Counted from the stretch's first letter, positions 1 to 12,800 are shown. The stretch is DNA of 64,000 nucleotides from Cristatella mucedo (GCA_009760855.2 WPIO01000052.1:1049001-1113000), one strand, 5' to 3'. Made by a program: numbers and translations. The notes: a model not told the origin generated them from the sequence alone.

Positions 1-2190
1 TTCGCTTGCCATTTGGTATTGCTTCAGCCCCTGAGGTCTTTAACAGAATTATTTCGAGCCATTTTGCGGAAATCCCTGGGATTCATACATACATTGATGA
101 AAACCTTTTCAGTGGATCTAATATTGATGAGCACGACACATGCCTGAAATGGGTTCTCGCGAGATGCCGGGAGATTAACCTCGGCTTTAATGCCGAGAAA
201 TGCAAGTTTGGCCTGTCTGCGATTTTTTACATTGGCTATGCCTTATCGGCCTGGGGAATTAGGCCAGACCCCCAAGGTAGAAGCGATCATAGATTTTACC
301 GTACCTTTATGTCAATGTCTTGTGGCTGCTAGAGATGGCTAATTACTTAGCCAAGATTTTCACTAAGTTAGTGGACGTGCCTACATTTTAACGATACTTG
401 ACGCCGGCGGAGAACCCGTGGTGCTGGGACGCCAACCATGCGAAAAAAATATAATTCATCTGGTATAGCGCTCAAAGACAAAGTACTCTTTATTCAGGTG
501 ATTCACATATGCCACGGGCTCAAGCCCACGACCTCGGCCAGATCTTGGTTGGGGCAAGAATCTTAACTAAACTCTTTGACGACGTGAAAAGCCTTGTGAT
601 TAATGCTCCTCTGCTTGGCTTATACGACGCAACGTCGCCCATTACGCTGATGGTGGATGCTTCCAGACATGGCCTTGGGGCAGTATTATTGAAAAAACGT
701 AGACACGTCGCCTATGCGCCTCGAATATTGACTCAAATTCAGCAGCGATAAGCTCAAATAGAAGAGGAGATTATGGCTATCCAATTAAGTCTTGACCTTT
801 TCACCAATGTATCTTTCGTACAGAGCCTCATTGTGGAAAGATATCATAAACCACTACTTCTCATCATAAGCCTATCGATGAGGTCTTCCCACAATTGCTA
901 CGCATGAGACTTCACTGCCTGAGCTATCACATCACGTTAGTCCATAAGCCTGGAAAGGAACTTGTCATAGCCGATGCACACAAGGTATGATTGGCTAAAA
1001 GAGTAACAGATTGCATCTGTTCTTTACTAGACCCTACCCGCACACGACCAAGGCGAAGCCTGCAGACGAGCAGCAGCTGACGACATGACTCCTCTAATAT
1101 TACTTGCATTCCTTGGGACAAGGTGGCCAGATAGGCACCGACAGCTGTCTGTTTGTTTGAAGCCTTACTGGGTTGTTCGGTGTGATTGGACAACTCACAG
1201 TGGCCTGATCTTCAAAGGCGAACATGTGGTAATTCCTCGTTCATTTCGCCAACAGGCTTTGCAATTCCTTCACGAAAGTAATTTTATCATTGAAAAAACT
1301 ATCACGCTTGCCATAACCTCGGGCCTACTAGCCTGGGTACGTTAATTACATCAAGGTCATGATGGTAGCGTGCAGAAAATTTGAAGGTAACCGAAACGCT
1401 AACCCACCTATGACCTCTATGGTGCATGATCTTCCGAAATACCCGCACCAGAACCTGTTCCACCTTGATGGAAGCGATTATATGCGGACTGTTGATTATT
1501 ATAGCAAATGGGTCACTATAGATAAGCTCTCTGCAGTGAGCACGGACAAAGCCTCTATACTGATCTTCTATTCATTGATTGAAAACTTCGGGATCCTGAA
1601 GGAGCTAAAGAGTAAGAATGGCCCGCAGTTCTCTAGAAACCGAGTTTCGAAACTTTGCGGCTCGTTTACGTGTTCGGACTCTTACCTCTAGCCCGTGTTA
1701 TCGTCAGAGCAATAGGAGCTGACAGGGTGCTTCATCCGAGGGAGCTATGATGAAAATCTTCAGCAAATCTTTGAGTTCAGTCCTGCGCACCGTGAGGAAC
1801 GTGCCCGTAGAGGACGGACATCCTAAGCCAGCTACTTCGCCAGTTGATGACACTATTGCCTCTTGGTGAGCAAGCATTATTACCTTGTTTGGCAGCACCA
1901 CCAGTGGTTCGCCAACTGCTTGCTGCTACGAAAGGTGGTTGCAATGGGCCCATGAAGAGACTAATCATTATTAATTCTCAGTAAAAAATTATGCATCTTA
2001 ACGGGCAAGAAGTGACTCCCAATTAAAGTCGTGGACCACCACAACTCACCAAGATCTTACCTGCTGAGATTAGAAAATGGACAAATAATCAGACGAAATC
2101 GAACTGCCATCTAACAGACTACTGAAGGCTGGACTTCTAACCTTCAAGTCCAAGGCAGCAAGCAAGACCAACAGTTCCTAGCTCCCAGTT
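1..2190 (+). mobile_element. Ty3/Gypsy LTR retrotransposon, decayed pol (RT, RNase H, integrase), 5' end outside window
   Basis: Successive fragments in different frames follow the order of a Gypsy pol. At 6-290 is the reverse transcriptase core, starting MPFGIASAPEVF. Its catalytic box reads YIDENLF where YIDD is expected, so an active-site aspartate is lost. At 560-770 is RNase H (SLVINAPLLGLYDA, then ITLMVDASRHGLGAVLL). At 1200-1690 are integrase pieces (HLDGSDYMRTVDYYSKW, then KNGPQF where SDNGPQF is usual). Near 2030-2110 is the integrase C-terminal motif (SYLLRLENGQIIRRNR). Stops and frameshifts interrupt every domain, so it is a dead copy. I could not delimit a 3' LTR. It would have copied itself through an RNA intermediate and integrated with its own integrase. 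The family call is confident; the ends are not. Confidence 0.8.
450..556 (-). mobile_element. SINE (type T2) inserted in the Gypsy relic
   Basis: Read on the minus strand this has a B-box-like stretch (gtcgtgggctcaagcccgtg), then a body and the terminal 'gagcgctataccagatgaatta'-like tail shared with the T2 copies at 24.6, 38.4 and 49.4 kb. It separates the Gypsy RT from the RNase H coding sequence, so it is a later insertion. It is short and diverged. Confidence 0.6.
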
Positions 2191-4390
2191 CCTACATTTC
2201 TATGATCCATGAATCGTCCGGTCACTGCAGGATATCCTGTCACAACATCTCTAATAAATAGAATTGGGACAGGCACGCAGATAGACAGTAGAGCTGTCGC
2301 TGTCTTTGCTAGTTATGCTAGTGATCCTCCTTCTCTATGGCCGGCATGGTCCCATCGAGCCTCAACCCTTTGACTCTTCACCAACTTATTTGTCGTCGAA
2401 CAGCGAAACCACAAGAAGTGGTAAGATCTCGAGGTGGTTTCGCCACTTTGAGCAGTCCTCCTCCGTCCTCCTCCTCCTCCTCCATTCTCCTCCATCCTCC
2501 ATCCTCCTAACCTATCCTCAATCCTCCCTCCATTTTCTTCTTCTTCCATAGTCCTCCTCCTCCATCCTCCTCCTCCTTCTCCATCCTCCTCCTCCATCCT
2601 TCTCCTACAGAGGCCATCTTCGCCTCTATTTTGCTGCTGCTGCTGCAGGAGCTTCGCACGAAAATATTCTCAAAGTGTCTTGGGAAGACCCTTGATCAAA
2701 TCTTGTTTATCAAGCCGATCCTTCTGAAAGTGAAAATGGGCTAATTCGACAGCCTCGTCTGTCCGGTGGCAGAAAAGCCTCAGCGGTTACTTCGCGCTTA
2801 AAGAAAAATTGGTTTTTACTGATTTGGCATCCTTCTTTCCTCATTTATATGGCGGGCGGCAGAAAAACCTTCACCGCTATCACCAAGGCATGCTCTGGTT
2901 ATATAGGGTTGACCACTGCAGTATTCGAACCCACCATTCGGTTAGTGAAGAGCGAACGCCTGACCTCCTGGGCTAAGACTGTCTGCAAGCTGGAGGACTA
3001 CGACCTGGTTCGTGAGGTTCGAGCATCAGACCGCAGTACTAGGCAGGACCTCGGCTATCTACGCTCAGTAATTTATTTAGATGTTTCGTCTCATGATGGC
3101 AAGACTGTGCCTTGACTGCTCGTTTGACCTTGGGCTTGGTGCTTCACGAAACCCATATGTTACTTTAATTTGTTATTTTATCGATCCAGCGGCAGGCTGC
3201 AAGAAGAAAGTGCCGGTGGATGGCTCGGATAGAACTTGCTTGGCAGGTGACAAAAGAAGGAGGAAACGCTTTTCCAGAGGATTGTCGCCCGCCATTATCG
3301 ACTGCGGAGTCGCTAGCTTATTCTACCGAAAGGTAACCGATAATAAGCAAGATTCGCAAGAATAATATCAGCCCAGCTGAGCATAGCAACGGTCGGTGGT
3401 GCAATATTTCACTCGTCGTTGAGCCTCTTATTAAAATCAGCGAAACGTGTCTGAGAAATTTAACTGTTCATTGTTTGTCGCAGTTTAGTTGCCCATCGGC
3501 TGTTATTTTTAATTGCTTTTAGGTATAAGATTGTTTCCTTGGTAATTTCTTGGAAGCAACTAACTTGATAAATTAATCCTTAGCCTAAGCTCCCGTCCCT
3601 GCATTTTTCAAACGCATTTGTAGGCACATGACAACTAGTACTCAATCAACTGTCGCTCGGCGTCACCTTACCGTTTCTGTGAAAGCCACTGAAACGAGCA
3701 GGGGCCTACAGCCACTAAACCCCTTAAAACAACCGACCCAGAAAGTGGATTCTAGTTTTGGAGAAAATCTTTGCACAGAGTGTGCCCTTCTGCCTGTGTA
3801 TATTGAGCGACCTTTCCAGACTTGCTAGCTTGCAGCGTCTCTTTGCTAATTCTACTGGAAAGGGATGCCTCAGGGATATTTTTACGTTAACATCTTATCA
3901 AAACATGCACTCTCCCTCTTGCCCATGTAATCGCCGAGCACAATATGGGCACACCTTTTTTTATCGAGATAACGCACCGCAGTACCTGTGCTGTGTTCTT
4001 TTTCCATCGTTCAGCACCTCAACTCTTTCTTGTAGTTTGCATTACTGACATATTCACTTGAATGGTGGCAATATCTCTTGAATAAAACAAAAATATCTCA
4101 ATAGTTACGGGAAAGCTGGAGAGTTATAGGAGATGGCCGATTCTGAGGCGGATCGATATGACGTTTACATATTTGATTTACAACCTCCCACAGTATTTTG
4201 CAGATGGTAACTTTGATGCAGGTCGTCATGAGCATTAACACTAAGTCTTCGTATTTCGCCCTGGAGAATCAAGTCTCTATACAGACGTTTTACAACCCGC
4301 TGCGAGAAAAGCAATAACCAAGAGTTAATAAAAGGCCTTGTGTCTTTTATCTTCCTCTGTAACTCAACAAAGCCAAAAAAAACTATGCTC
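2191..4390. other. No gene recognised; pyrimidine-rich tract and SINE relics
   Basis: A (TCC/CTC)-rich tract lies at about 2456-2605. Two minus-strand fragments of the T1 SINE family are visible at about 2735-2795 and 2850-2990; the second holds a B-box-like 'gggttcgaatactgc' on the minus strand. From 3000 to 4390 I see only short unsupported reading frames and AT-rich sequence. Confidence 0.5.
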
Positions 4391-4394
4391 ACGT

Positions 4395-6245
4395 TACACA
4401 GGATTGCTTTTTATAGCGAACCCACAGCCTAAACGGCTTCCAGTACGCTTTCGGTAGCCAGCGGAATTCATCTCACGCTACAAAGAGAAGATGAGAAGCA
4501 TAGCTGAGTCGAAAGAGAAGTTAAGATAGTTATTATCATGGAAGTAGCAGCTAAGAATGGCTGGAAAGGATGTAGAATAGTCGGCAGCAGGAGAGTAGTT
4601 GTTGTTGCGTAAGAATTGTGGAAGCGATATCCACAGTCTAGGATCTGCAGAGCAAACGTTTCTGTCGCCAACTGTCTTTAAGCGGAGGAATGAAACAGCT
4701 AATTTATTGTCCATACAGAACCCGATGGCACGAGGAGGCTGAAACTGGTGTAGCAGTCCAGCTAAGTATGAAAGAGCCAAGCCGGGGTGGGCCTTGCGGG
4801 TCAGCGTAAGAACTTTGCTCTATATCCGTTGATCAACCGGTAGCCGTTCAAGCTCTTCAGCAAAAGTGACACATGGTCGAACCTCTGGGATTTTTAAGCT
4901 AACCTTGCAGCCATATTCATCCCCGGCTGCCGTGGACTAGTGGCTTTTTTTGGTTGCCTAACCAAAAGGGAACTGCAATAATCTAGTCGAGACAGAACCA
5001 GGAAGCTAGTTTTTTGCGAGCCACCGCGAAAGCCAGTTCCTAATCTTGCTGGCCTACCCGCATGTGCTATCAGTTGCTTATAGTTGGTGCAAAACTCTGC
5101 AGCAAGGCCTGTCTGTCGTGAGCGTCGCAGTTGCCACATCACACCACTTCTCGCTGACCTGCATTGGCTACCAGTCAAGCAACGGACCGACTTGAAGGTT
5201 TCGCCGCTCATTTTAAGATCCCTCCATTCTTTGGCTCCAGCCTACCTCTCAGATCTACTCCCTCACCAGGCCAAGCATTGTACCACATGCTTTTTGGAGA
5301 CAGTTCGGAAACAGTTTACCAATACCTCGTACAAACCTCAAATTCTTTGCAGACCGTGCATTTAGTTCTTATGCTCCCACAGCCTAGAACCACTTCCGAC
5401 TTGCGTCACAGCATCCCCTGACTTGACCACATTTAAAAAGAACTAAAACGCACCTATTTAGGACAGCATTTAGTGGGTCCCAGTGATTCGTTCTTTACGT
5501 GCTTATGCGTGCTGACACCGTGCATGCTGCCATTAACCACACCTTGCATGCTGACCCTGTGCATGTCACCCCTAACCATGTTATTCGTGTTATTTATCAA
5601 GCACGATACCACTCACTATTCAATCGCGTTTCCCTTTGCAGCAAATGTAAAGCGCCTAGAAAGAGATTGAGTTCTCTGAGGATGCTTTATCAAGTGTATT
5701 ATTATTAGACAAGGATCTGCGTAATGGTTAGCTGCGGAAGTAGTCTTCTTAATAGAGCTTCAAAATTGAGGCGGCTGTCAAGGACCACACCAAAATTCTG
5801 CCCACAAGGTGATGGTAGCTCAACAGCATCACCCATTAGATGAGCAAAGCCTTCACGTCCAGCCCCAAGACTAGGGTTCCAATAAGTAGCAGTTCTGGTT
5901 CTGCTTCATAGTCGTTTAGCTTACGGACATTAGCCGACATCCATGATCGAATGTCTAAAACGCAAGCATCAAGTGTATCAGTCGCTGGAGAGGAGATTCC
6001 GACGGTTTACATGGCAATACAGCCGTCTATCGTCCGCATAAAAGGGATAGCCTGTGCCATAGGCTTTTTTCACAGGTTGCGAGATAATGGAGAACAGCAA
6101 AGGACCGAGGACGGACCCTTGTGGGACTCCACAGGCGACTGCTCGGTTGAATGAGACCTGAGCCCCACACGACATGCTTAGACAAGCATGAAAAAGGAGA
6201 CGTGGACACTCTCAGGGCCACTGGCTATTCCACGGACTCTTGGTT
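4395..6245 (-). mobile_element. LINE family B, old minus-strand copy, split by a family A insertion
   Basis: 4395-5049 and 5708-6245 are two parts of one diverged family B copy. The first matches the 3' part (RT C-terminal region and 3' end) of the copies at 10.6-11.9 kb and 41.7-43.0 kb. The second continues it upstream and includes a degenerate box (YPFYADDRRLY, minus strand near 6040). Between them lies a plus-strand family A fragment. Family B is an L2/CR1-like non-LTR element with YADD reverse transcriptase. Confidence 0.7.
5050..5707 (+). mobile_element. LINE family A, 5'-truncated plus-strand copy inside family B
   Basis: Carries the family A RT C-terminal region in broken frames (VQNSAARPVCRERRSCHITP, DLHWLPVKQRTDLK). 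The 3' UTR follows, ending with 'gagattgagttctctgagga' and a short (ATT)n tail at 5698-5707. The flanking family B sequence resumes without an obvious gap, so this is a nested insertion. Confidence 0.75.
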
Positions 6246-6400
6246 ATTAGCAGACACTGAATCATGCAGAATCAAGCCATCATCAGGTAATTATGCAAAG
6301 CATCGTGCTACCTTTGAAGCAAATGAAAAGTGCCTATAATGAGATTGATTTTTTTCGAGGGCGCTATATCATATGCATTATTATTATTATTATTATAAGT
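5920..6400. repeat. LINE/SINE tail relic followed by (ATT)n and (TACG/TATG)n
   Basis: Near 6330-6395 a plus-strand tail 'gagattgatttttttcgagg gcgctatatc' leads into (ATT)n, which resembles the end of family A elements. It overlaps the far end of the family B relic. Tetranucleotide repeats follow at 6405-6430. Confidence 0.4.
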
Positions 6401-6830
6401 GTAGTTCGTATGTACGTATGTATGTATGTACTGTATACCGGCCTATGACTTGTGACCTTAACGTCAAGGGGGCGTGTAGTTCGTACGTGTGTGTGCATGT
6501 ATTGTATGCCGGCTCCTCTGATAAGCCTGTGATGTGGCGTGGACACAGGCCAGTAACCCGCTGGTGGCCAGATGGTGGATTCACCATCAGGGTCGGCCGG
6601 TGCACAGCTGTGGTCCGCCTGTGATGTGGGATGGAGACAGGCCGGTAACCTGCTGGTGGGGAGATGGTGGACTAGAGGAGGGCGGGAGGGGAGACTCGAG
6701 TGTGAGAAGGGGGCGAAGGCAGTCGTGCGTCTTGCTGCTCCGTGCCTTGTGCAATAAACCGTTGGCATTGTCCATCGGCTGGCTCTCTAATGGACGAACC
6801 AAACGACAATATGCACAGCGACAAAAGGCA
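6395..6830 (+). repeat. Partly tandem repeat block, possibly LTR-derived
   Basis: Two imperfect direct repeats are visible. One pair is at about 6399-6443 and 6474-6513 (tgtagttcgta...gccggc). The other is at 6525-6578 and 6619-6672, starting 'cctgtgatgtgg' and ending 'agatggtgga'. A polyadenylation-like 'caataaa' follows at about 6750. An LTR fragment is possible, but no pol gene or partner LTR is seen. Confidence 0.3.
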
Positions 6831-6934
6831 AGTTCACTGGGTAGCTGAGAAAGCTCAGAGAAACAGATGCTTCATTAGCTCTGACTTGAAATGACGCAAA
6901 GTTAGTGAGATTCCGCCTAGACGTGGGCAGTTTA

Positions 6935-7605
6935 CTGCTTAATAATAATAATAATAATAATAATGCACTTGATAATGCGCCCTCAGAGAACTCAATCTCT
7001 TTCTAGGCGCTTTACATTTGCTGCGAAAGGAAATGCGATTGAATGGCGAGTAGTATCATGCTTGATAAACAACATGAATAACATGGTTAGGGGCGACATG
7101 CACAGGGTCAGCATGCAAGTGGGGTAAGTGGCAGCATGCACAGTGTCAGCACCCATAAGCACATGAAGGATCCCAGGAACCCACTAAATGCCGTCCTAAA
7201 TAGATGTGTTTTTAAGTTCTTTTTAAATGTAGTCAAGACAGGGGATGTTCTGACGCAAGTCGAGAGTGAGTTATAGGCTTTGGGAGCATACGAACTAAAT
7301 GCACGGTCTCTAAAGGATTTGAAGTTTGTACGAGGTATTTTTAGACTGTTGGATTCCGGAAAGCGGGTGATACGATGCTTGGCCTGGTGAGGGAGTAGAT
7401 CTGAGAGATAGGCTGGAGCCAAAGAATGAAGTGACCTAAAAGTGAGCGACGAAACCTTGAAGTCGATCCGTTGCTTGACGGGTAGCCAGTGCAGGTCGGT
7501 GAGAATTAGTGTGATGTGGCAACTGCGACGCTCACGACAGACAAGCCGAGCTGCAGAGTTTAGCACCAGCTGTAAGCGCCTGGTCGTATTGCTTGTGCAC
7601 TAAGA
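6935..7605 (-). mobile_element. LINE family A, 5'-truncated minus-strand copy
   Basis: The minus strand encodes the RT C-terminal region (LNSAARLVCRERRSCHITL, LHWLPVKQRIDFKV, then LKTHLFRTAFSGF), a 3' UTR and an (ATT)n tail (plus-strand (AAT)n at 6939-6963). It is close in sequence to the 35.9-37.4 kb copy, so it is a fairly young truncated insertion. Confidence 0.85.
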
Positions 7606-8130
7606 TGCTTGCAGAGGGTACGGAAATTCGCAGCTAGGCTTTCGGTTGCGAATGCCGTAGCTACTGCGCTACGTGTCTTCTGCACCGACCTGCATCTGCT
7701 CGCAGCAAAGCGGCAATTTAATCGATTTCAAGGTCCCACGTGAATGGCATTCAGATCCCTCTGTTCTCTGGCCACGACACGTGATCTACGTGAAACATTT
7801 GCTCCCTGGGCTCCCCAGTTCCGCGCCGTCGAAGCCTGTTTTTGCCGAAAGACGTCGTGAAATTCTGCGGCTTGAATACAGTCTGAAAGAAGATAAACAC
7901 TCAAGATAAACACTCCTTACAGCGTTTGCTCCGCCCGAGTGCCGAGTGCCCGAGTGTCTTTCACGGGCTTTAAGCGTACTGATAGTGTGCACCTCTTACG
8001 TCTGCACTAATTAACTTGCTTCACGTTCGGATTATTTTATTATTATTTTTATTTTGCTTCTAGTTGAAATTAAGTTGTCTTCAGGCTGCCCTGCACAGAT
8101 TTTGTATTAATATTGCCGTTACAACCGGCC
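7606..8130. other. No feature recognised
   Basis: Unassigned sequence between the LINE and the CpG-rich region. A 78-codon plus-strand frame at 7673-7909 shows no recognisable similarity or splice support. Confidence 0.4.
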
Positions 8131-8523
8131 ACCTGCGCCCTAGGCCGATCCTCGGCCTGAGGACAGGAACTGACGCTCGGTGGCATGGCGAGCCGCGCGC
8201 TGCGACGCACTGCCCCGGGCACTGCAGCGGTGTAGCGAGGCAAGGCACTGCAAAGGCCAACCGACGTTAGCCGAGGCCACGCGCCTGCAGCCAAGCAGCG
8301 GCGTGGCTGGCAAGTCAGTCTGGGCGCCGCAGTGCAGCTGCGCCGTCCGACTGGCCCCGTGTGGCCTCTCGCTCGTCTCTCGCTACCCGCGGCGCCCAGC
8401 CAGCCAGCGCTCAGGACTTCCTGCATGCTTCGCTCCGGTCGCACTTCGAGCCCCCCCCCCCCCCCCCCCGCAGCCGCTCGAGCCGATCGATGCGGCTGCG
8501 GAGAGCGAGCGAGCGAGCGAGCG

Positions 8524-8585
<62 letters not shown>

Positions 8586-8831
8586 GAGGCCACGGTTTCC
8601 GGCGCATTGAAATCGGTCTCGAAGCGGTCACTAACCGACCGGTCTCCCTAGCTACCGCTTCCGGTCCCGCGCTTGCCGGTTAGGGTCGACCCCAACGACC
8701 GATCGACCGACCGACCGCCCGCCCACCCGCCCTCACTCGCAGGCGCTCGCGAGGCGACGGCGCACTCAGTGCTAGGCCGGCCGCGCGCGCGCGCGTCTTA
8801 GCCGACCGCCGCTGCCCCGTATACGCCCGCA
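8130..8831 (+). promoter_or_regulatory. CpG-rich promoter / 5' UTR region of the axonemal-protein gene
   Basis: GC- and CpG-rich sequence directly upstream of the best start codon (8832). It contains a (CG)n run at about 8785-8798, a C19 tract at 8451-8469, a (GCGA)n/(GA)n tract at 8504-8581, and (CGAC)-type repeats near 8697-8720. No TATA box is evident. The start context has G at -3 and G at +4. The promoter role is inferred from composition and position. Confidence 0.5.
8504..8581 (+). repeat. (GCGA)n then (GA)n microsatellite
   Basis: About six GCGA units grade into a pure GA run of about 55 bp, some 250 bp upstream of the start codon at 8832. Confidence 0.95.
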
Positions 8832-9053
8832 ATGGCCGCCAAGTTAGCGTCAGGTGACGACGACGGCGGCGGCGGCGACGATGTGCTCCGCGCGTTCGCG
8901 GCCCGTCGCCGCACCGAGCTGTACGGAAAGGAGCGCAGGAAGCTGGCGGACGAGCTCGTCAGCGGCCTGCGGCAGAGCCACGTCTTCAAGGGCGGCGGCG
9001 ACGGATCCGCCGCGCCGACCTGGAAGACGACGACCGCGGTCGACTTTAAGCAG
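8832..9053 (+). CDS. Exon 1 of axonemal-like gene (start codon exon)
   Basis: 74 codons, phase 0 out, donor CAG|gtgcga. The Asp/Gly-rich N-terminus is followed by a basic helix ([19 protein letters not shown]), then SHVFKG and [15 protein letters not shown] 8832 is the first in-frame start of the open stretch. Confidence 0.75.
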
Positions 9054-9072
9054 GTGCGAGCATCCAGGCGCA

Positions 9073-9167
<95 letters not shown>

Positions 9168-9821
9168 TCTCTCGACCCCCGTTCGGCGCCGGCCGCTGGC
9201 TGGGCAGGGAAGTTCGTCTCGCGCTGCGCGCGCTCGCTCGCTTCGAGCCGAGTCCGCGCCTCGGACGGCCGGCCGGCCGGCCGTTCGTCCTCGGCAACCT
9301 CCGTGGCGCACAACGACCCGGCGCCCTCTCGCGCCGGCAGATTGCCCGCTGGACGAGCCCGGCGGGCGGGCGCCGAGGCTCGTCAGCCACAACAGCGAAA
9401 CGCTCGTCGCGTCGCACGAGGTGGTCAGTTCCCACCGCCATTGCTTAAACCGTGCCTTGGCCAAAGCGCCTACGCCGGGAGCCAGCCGTCAGTTGTCGAT
9501 AAGACGTTCGGTTTGTCCCGTCCGGCCACGCCACGCCAAGCTGAATGTTTCGCGAACTTTTGGCCCGCCCGACACACCGGCGGGCGACCGAGACCGGACC
9601 TGCTCCGGAATTCTCCCGGAACAGCGAAACAGGCAAGCGCGCCTAGTAGCGACGGGAGACTTTAGGGCGTTACTAGGCTACGCGCTGCCGGACGGCCTCT
9701 TCTTAGTATACGAACCCGAATCGATTACCCCTTCAGGCGTCTGCGCGTATTGCGTTTCGGTCGAGCTGCCCGGGCCGCCTACGAGGCTGACCTTTACCTC
9801 CGGTAAACTTGGGACCCGCTG

Positions 9822-9889
<68 letters not shown>

Positions 9890-12800
9890 CCCATGTAACC
9901 CCGGCAGTGCGCTAGCACCTCGTCGCCTGCGCTCTAGCTGTCAGCGTTTGCCCTCCGCATACCTGGCCGGAGACCGAGCCGGCTAACGGCGCAACCCTTG
10001 ACCTGCATCCCCCTACACGTTTGCTGAGCTACTCGGCCCCCCCCCCGTAGCTGCGAGGGTGCCGTGTCGGCGTGGCGACGGGCTAGGCGACTCGCTGGAA
10101 TCTTTCAGACTTGAGCAATGCCGTCAGTCTTCGCAAAAGCACATCAGCCTCATGATGGGAAGTGGTAGGGTCAGAGCACTGAGGCTAGGGCGGCTGCGTG
10201 CGATGGAGGTGCGTTTGTGCGTCGACTGCGAGCGCTTCACGTCACCAGAGCTGGGGGCCAAGGAAGCAGTAGTTCCCGGCCTCCGCAGTAGTCCGACCTA
10301 TGCCCAGAAACTTCCTGAGCGATATCGGTCCGCCCGCTCTGGCTTCGCGAGCTCACCTGACTATTCTTCATCCTCCTCCTCCTACTCCTCTCGCTCTTGC
10401 TCCTCCTTCTTCTCCTCTCGCTCCTCGTTCTCCTCTCGCTCTCCTCCACCGCCTCCTCTTTCTCCTCTCCATGCTCCTCTCCATCCTCCTTCTCCTCTCC
10501 ATCCTCTCCATCATTCTCATTCTCCTCCTCCTCCTTGCCTGCTGTAGCGAGCTCCGTCATCCAGCCGACTCAGCGATCTCAAAGCATCCACCCCGGCTTC
10601 GAATAGTAATGTAATGTAATGTAATGTATCTCCGTCAGTAACTCCACAAAGTCATAAAGACCATGTGGGTGTTACGCAGCAGAGTTTTGTATAGCGCACT
10701 CACAGCCTAACCGGCTTTCGGTACGCATTCGGTAGCCAACAGACTTCGTCTCACGCAACAAAGAGAAAGTGGGAAGCATAGCAGAGTTAGGAGAGCAGTT
10801 GAGGTAGTGAGTAGCATGGAAGTAGCAGTTCAGGACCGCTGAAAAAAGGTGTGCCATAGTCGGCAGTTGGAGAGTAGATGTCATTGCGTAGGAATTGTGG
10901 AAGCGAGTTCCACAGTGTAGGACCTGCAGAGCTAAAGCTTCTGTCGCCAACTGTCTTTAAGCGGAGGAATGGGACAGCTAATTTATTGTCCACACAGGAC
11001 CTGATAGCGCGAACAGGCTGAAACTGATGCAGCAGTTCAGCTAGGTATGAAGGAGCCAAGCCGTGGCGGGCCTTGTGGGTCAGCGTAAGAATTTTGCTCC
11101 GTATCCTTTGCTCAACCGGCAACCATCCTAGCTCTTCCAGCAAAGGTGACACGTGCTCAAACCGCTGGGACTTGAAGACCAGCCTTGCAGCCATATTCAT
11201 AGTCCGCTGTAGTGGCATAATAGCTTTCTTTGGTAGCCCAGCCAAAAGGGAATTACAATAATCAAGCCGAGACAGAAATAAAGAGCTAGTTAAATTTTTT
11301 ACAAGCCACTGTGGGAGACAGCTTCTAATCTTGGATAGGGATCGGATGTGATGGCTCGCTGTAGAGGCAGTCTTCTGAATGAAGCTTTTGAAATTGAGGC
11401 AGCTGTCGAACACGACACCTAGATTACGAGCACGTGGTGAAGGTCACACAATAGCATCACCTATTAGAACAGCAAAGCCTTTTAATCCAGCCACACGCTT
11501 AGGGTGTCCTATGAGAAGCAGTTCGGTTTTATCGTCATTTAATTTCAGGAAGTTTTCCGACATCCAGGATCGAATATCGGCAAGGCAAGCATTCAGTTTC
11601 TCAGTTGCTGCAGCAGATTCCGACGGTTTAAATGACAAATACAGCTGAGTATCGTCAGCATAGAAGTGATATCCTATTCCATGGGCCTTAATCACTTTTC
11701 CCAGAGGTTGCGTATAAATAGAGAACAGCAAGGGACCAAGTACAGACCCTTGAGGGACTCCACAGGTGACCCTTCTCATGTCTGAGACCTGACCCCCACA
11801 CGACACGGATTGAACACGATCAGACAAGTAGGATTTAAACCACGCCAGTGCTTCGTCTGCCAGACCGATCGTTGTTCTTAGTCGTTCAAGCAGAACTTCG
11901 CGATCAATTGTACTCGCTCAAGCAAGCGCTCGCCGGCCGCGCTCGAGCAAATTGTTATAACATTACATTCATCGCGTAGCACATTGCCTCCGCAAGCCGC
12001 ATTGTTCTGGCCGCCCGTTATTTGTGCGACCGCTGAATGAGCTTCGCCGCAGCGGCCCTAATGAAAGAAACTCGGTCTGGTTGTGACCGCAGCAGCGAGA
12101 GCGATAGCGCAGGCAAGCGAGGTGCACGCAGCCATTGCCTGCCCGACATGTCTCCACGGTTTTCGGCAGCGCCACAGGCCGTAGGACGCCTGTTGCCACG
12201 AGCACCGGGTCGTGGCACTTGAACCAGCCGCCTATCGAGCTCCCCTTATCGGAAGCGCTCTCGTACAATATTACAAGTTGCACAGCGAAATGTTCCTGCT
12301 AGCCTCGCACATTAAAAGTTAAAGGGGACCTGATTAAACAGCCATGTTTGTATAGCGACAGAATAGCTTTAACGGTTATCACCACCGCTTGCAGTGAGCA
12401 ATAAAGGATCCCCCACTGCAGAGCTCGAACCCACGACCTGGGTAGCGAAGTGCGAGCATCTTACCCTTGGGCTAAGACCCAGCAAAGGTCACGAATGGGT
12501 GGTGCCCGTCGCTGCACATTTTGACATCTACCCCTTCTCAAATGGACTCGCGACCGTTCGGTGAGACCCTGGTGCATGGATGGCATCGGGCCAGCGGGTG
12601 CGAGATTTTCTGGCGATGCTTTAAGCGTCACTTTCGTCAGCGATGCGTCGTAGCGCCGCCGTACACCCTCACCTCCGTCAGTACGCACAGTATGACCGCC
12701 GCCCCCCCCCCCCCGCAGCGATCCGCAGCCACTCACGCTCGAGGCAGCCCGTGGTGCCCGCGCTTATTTCGAGGTCGAGGTCATCAAGGCCGCACCGAGG

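Noticed and set aside
8854-9915. 353-codon plus-strand frame and overlapping minus frames
   Set aside because: They run through (CT)n/(GA)n arrays, giving SLSLSL or REREER peptides, and cross a good splice donor at 9054.
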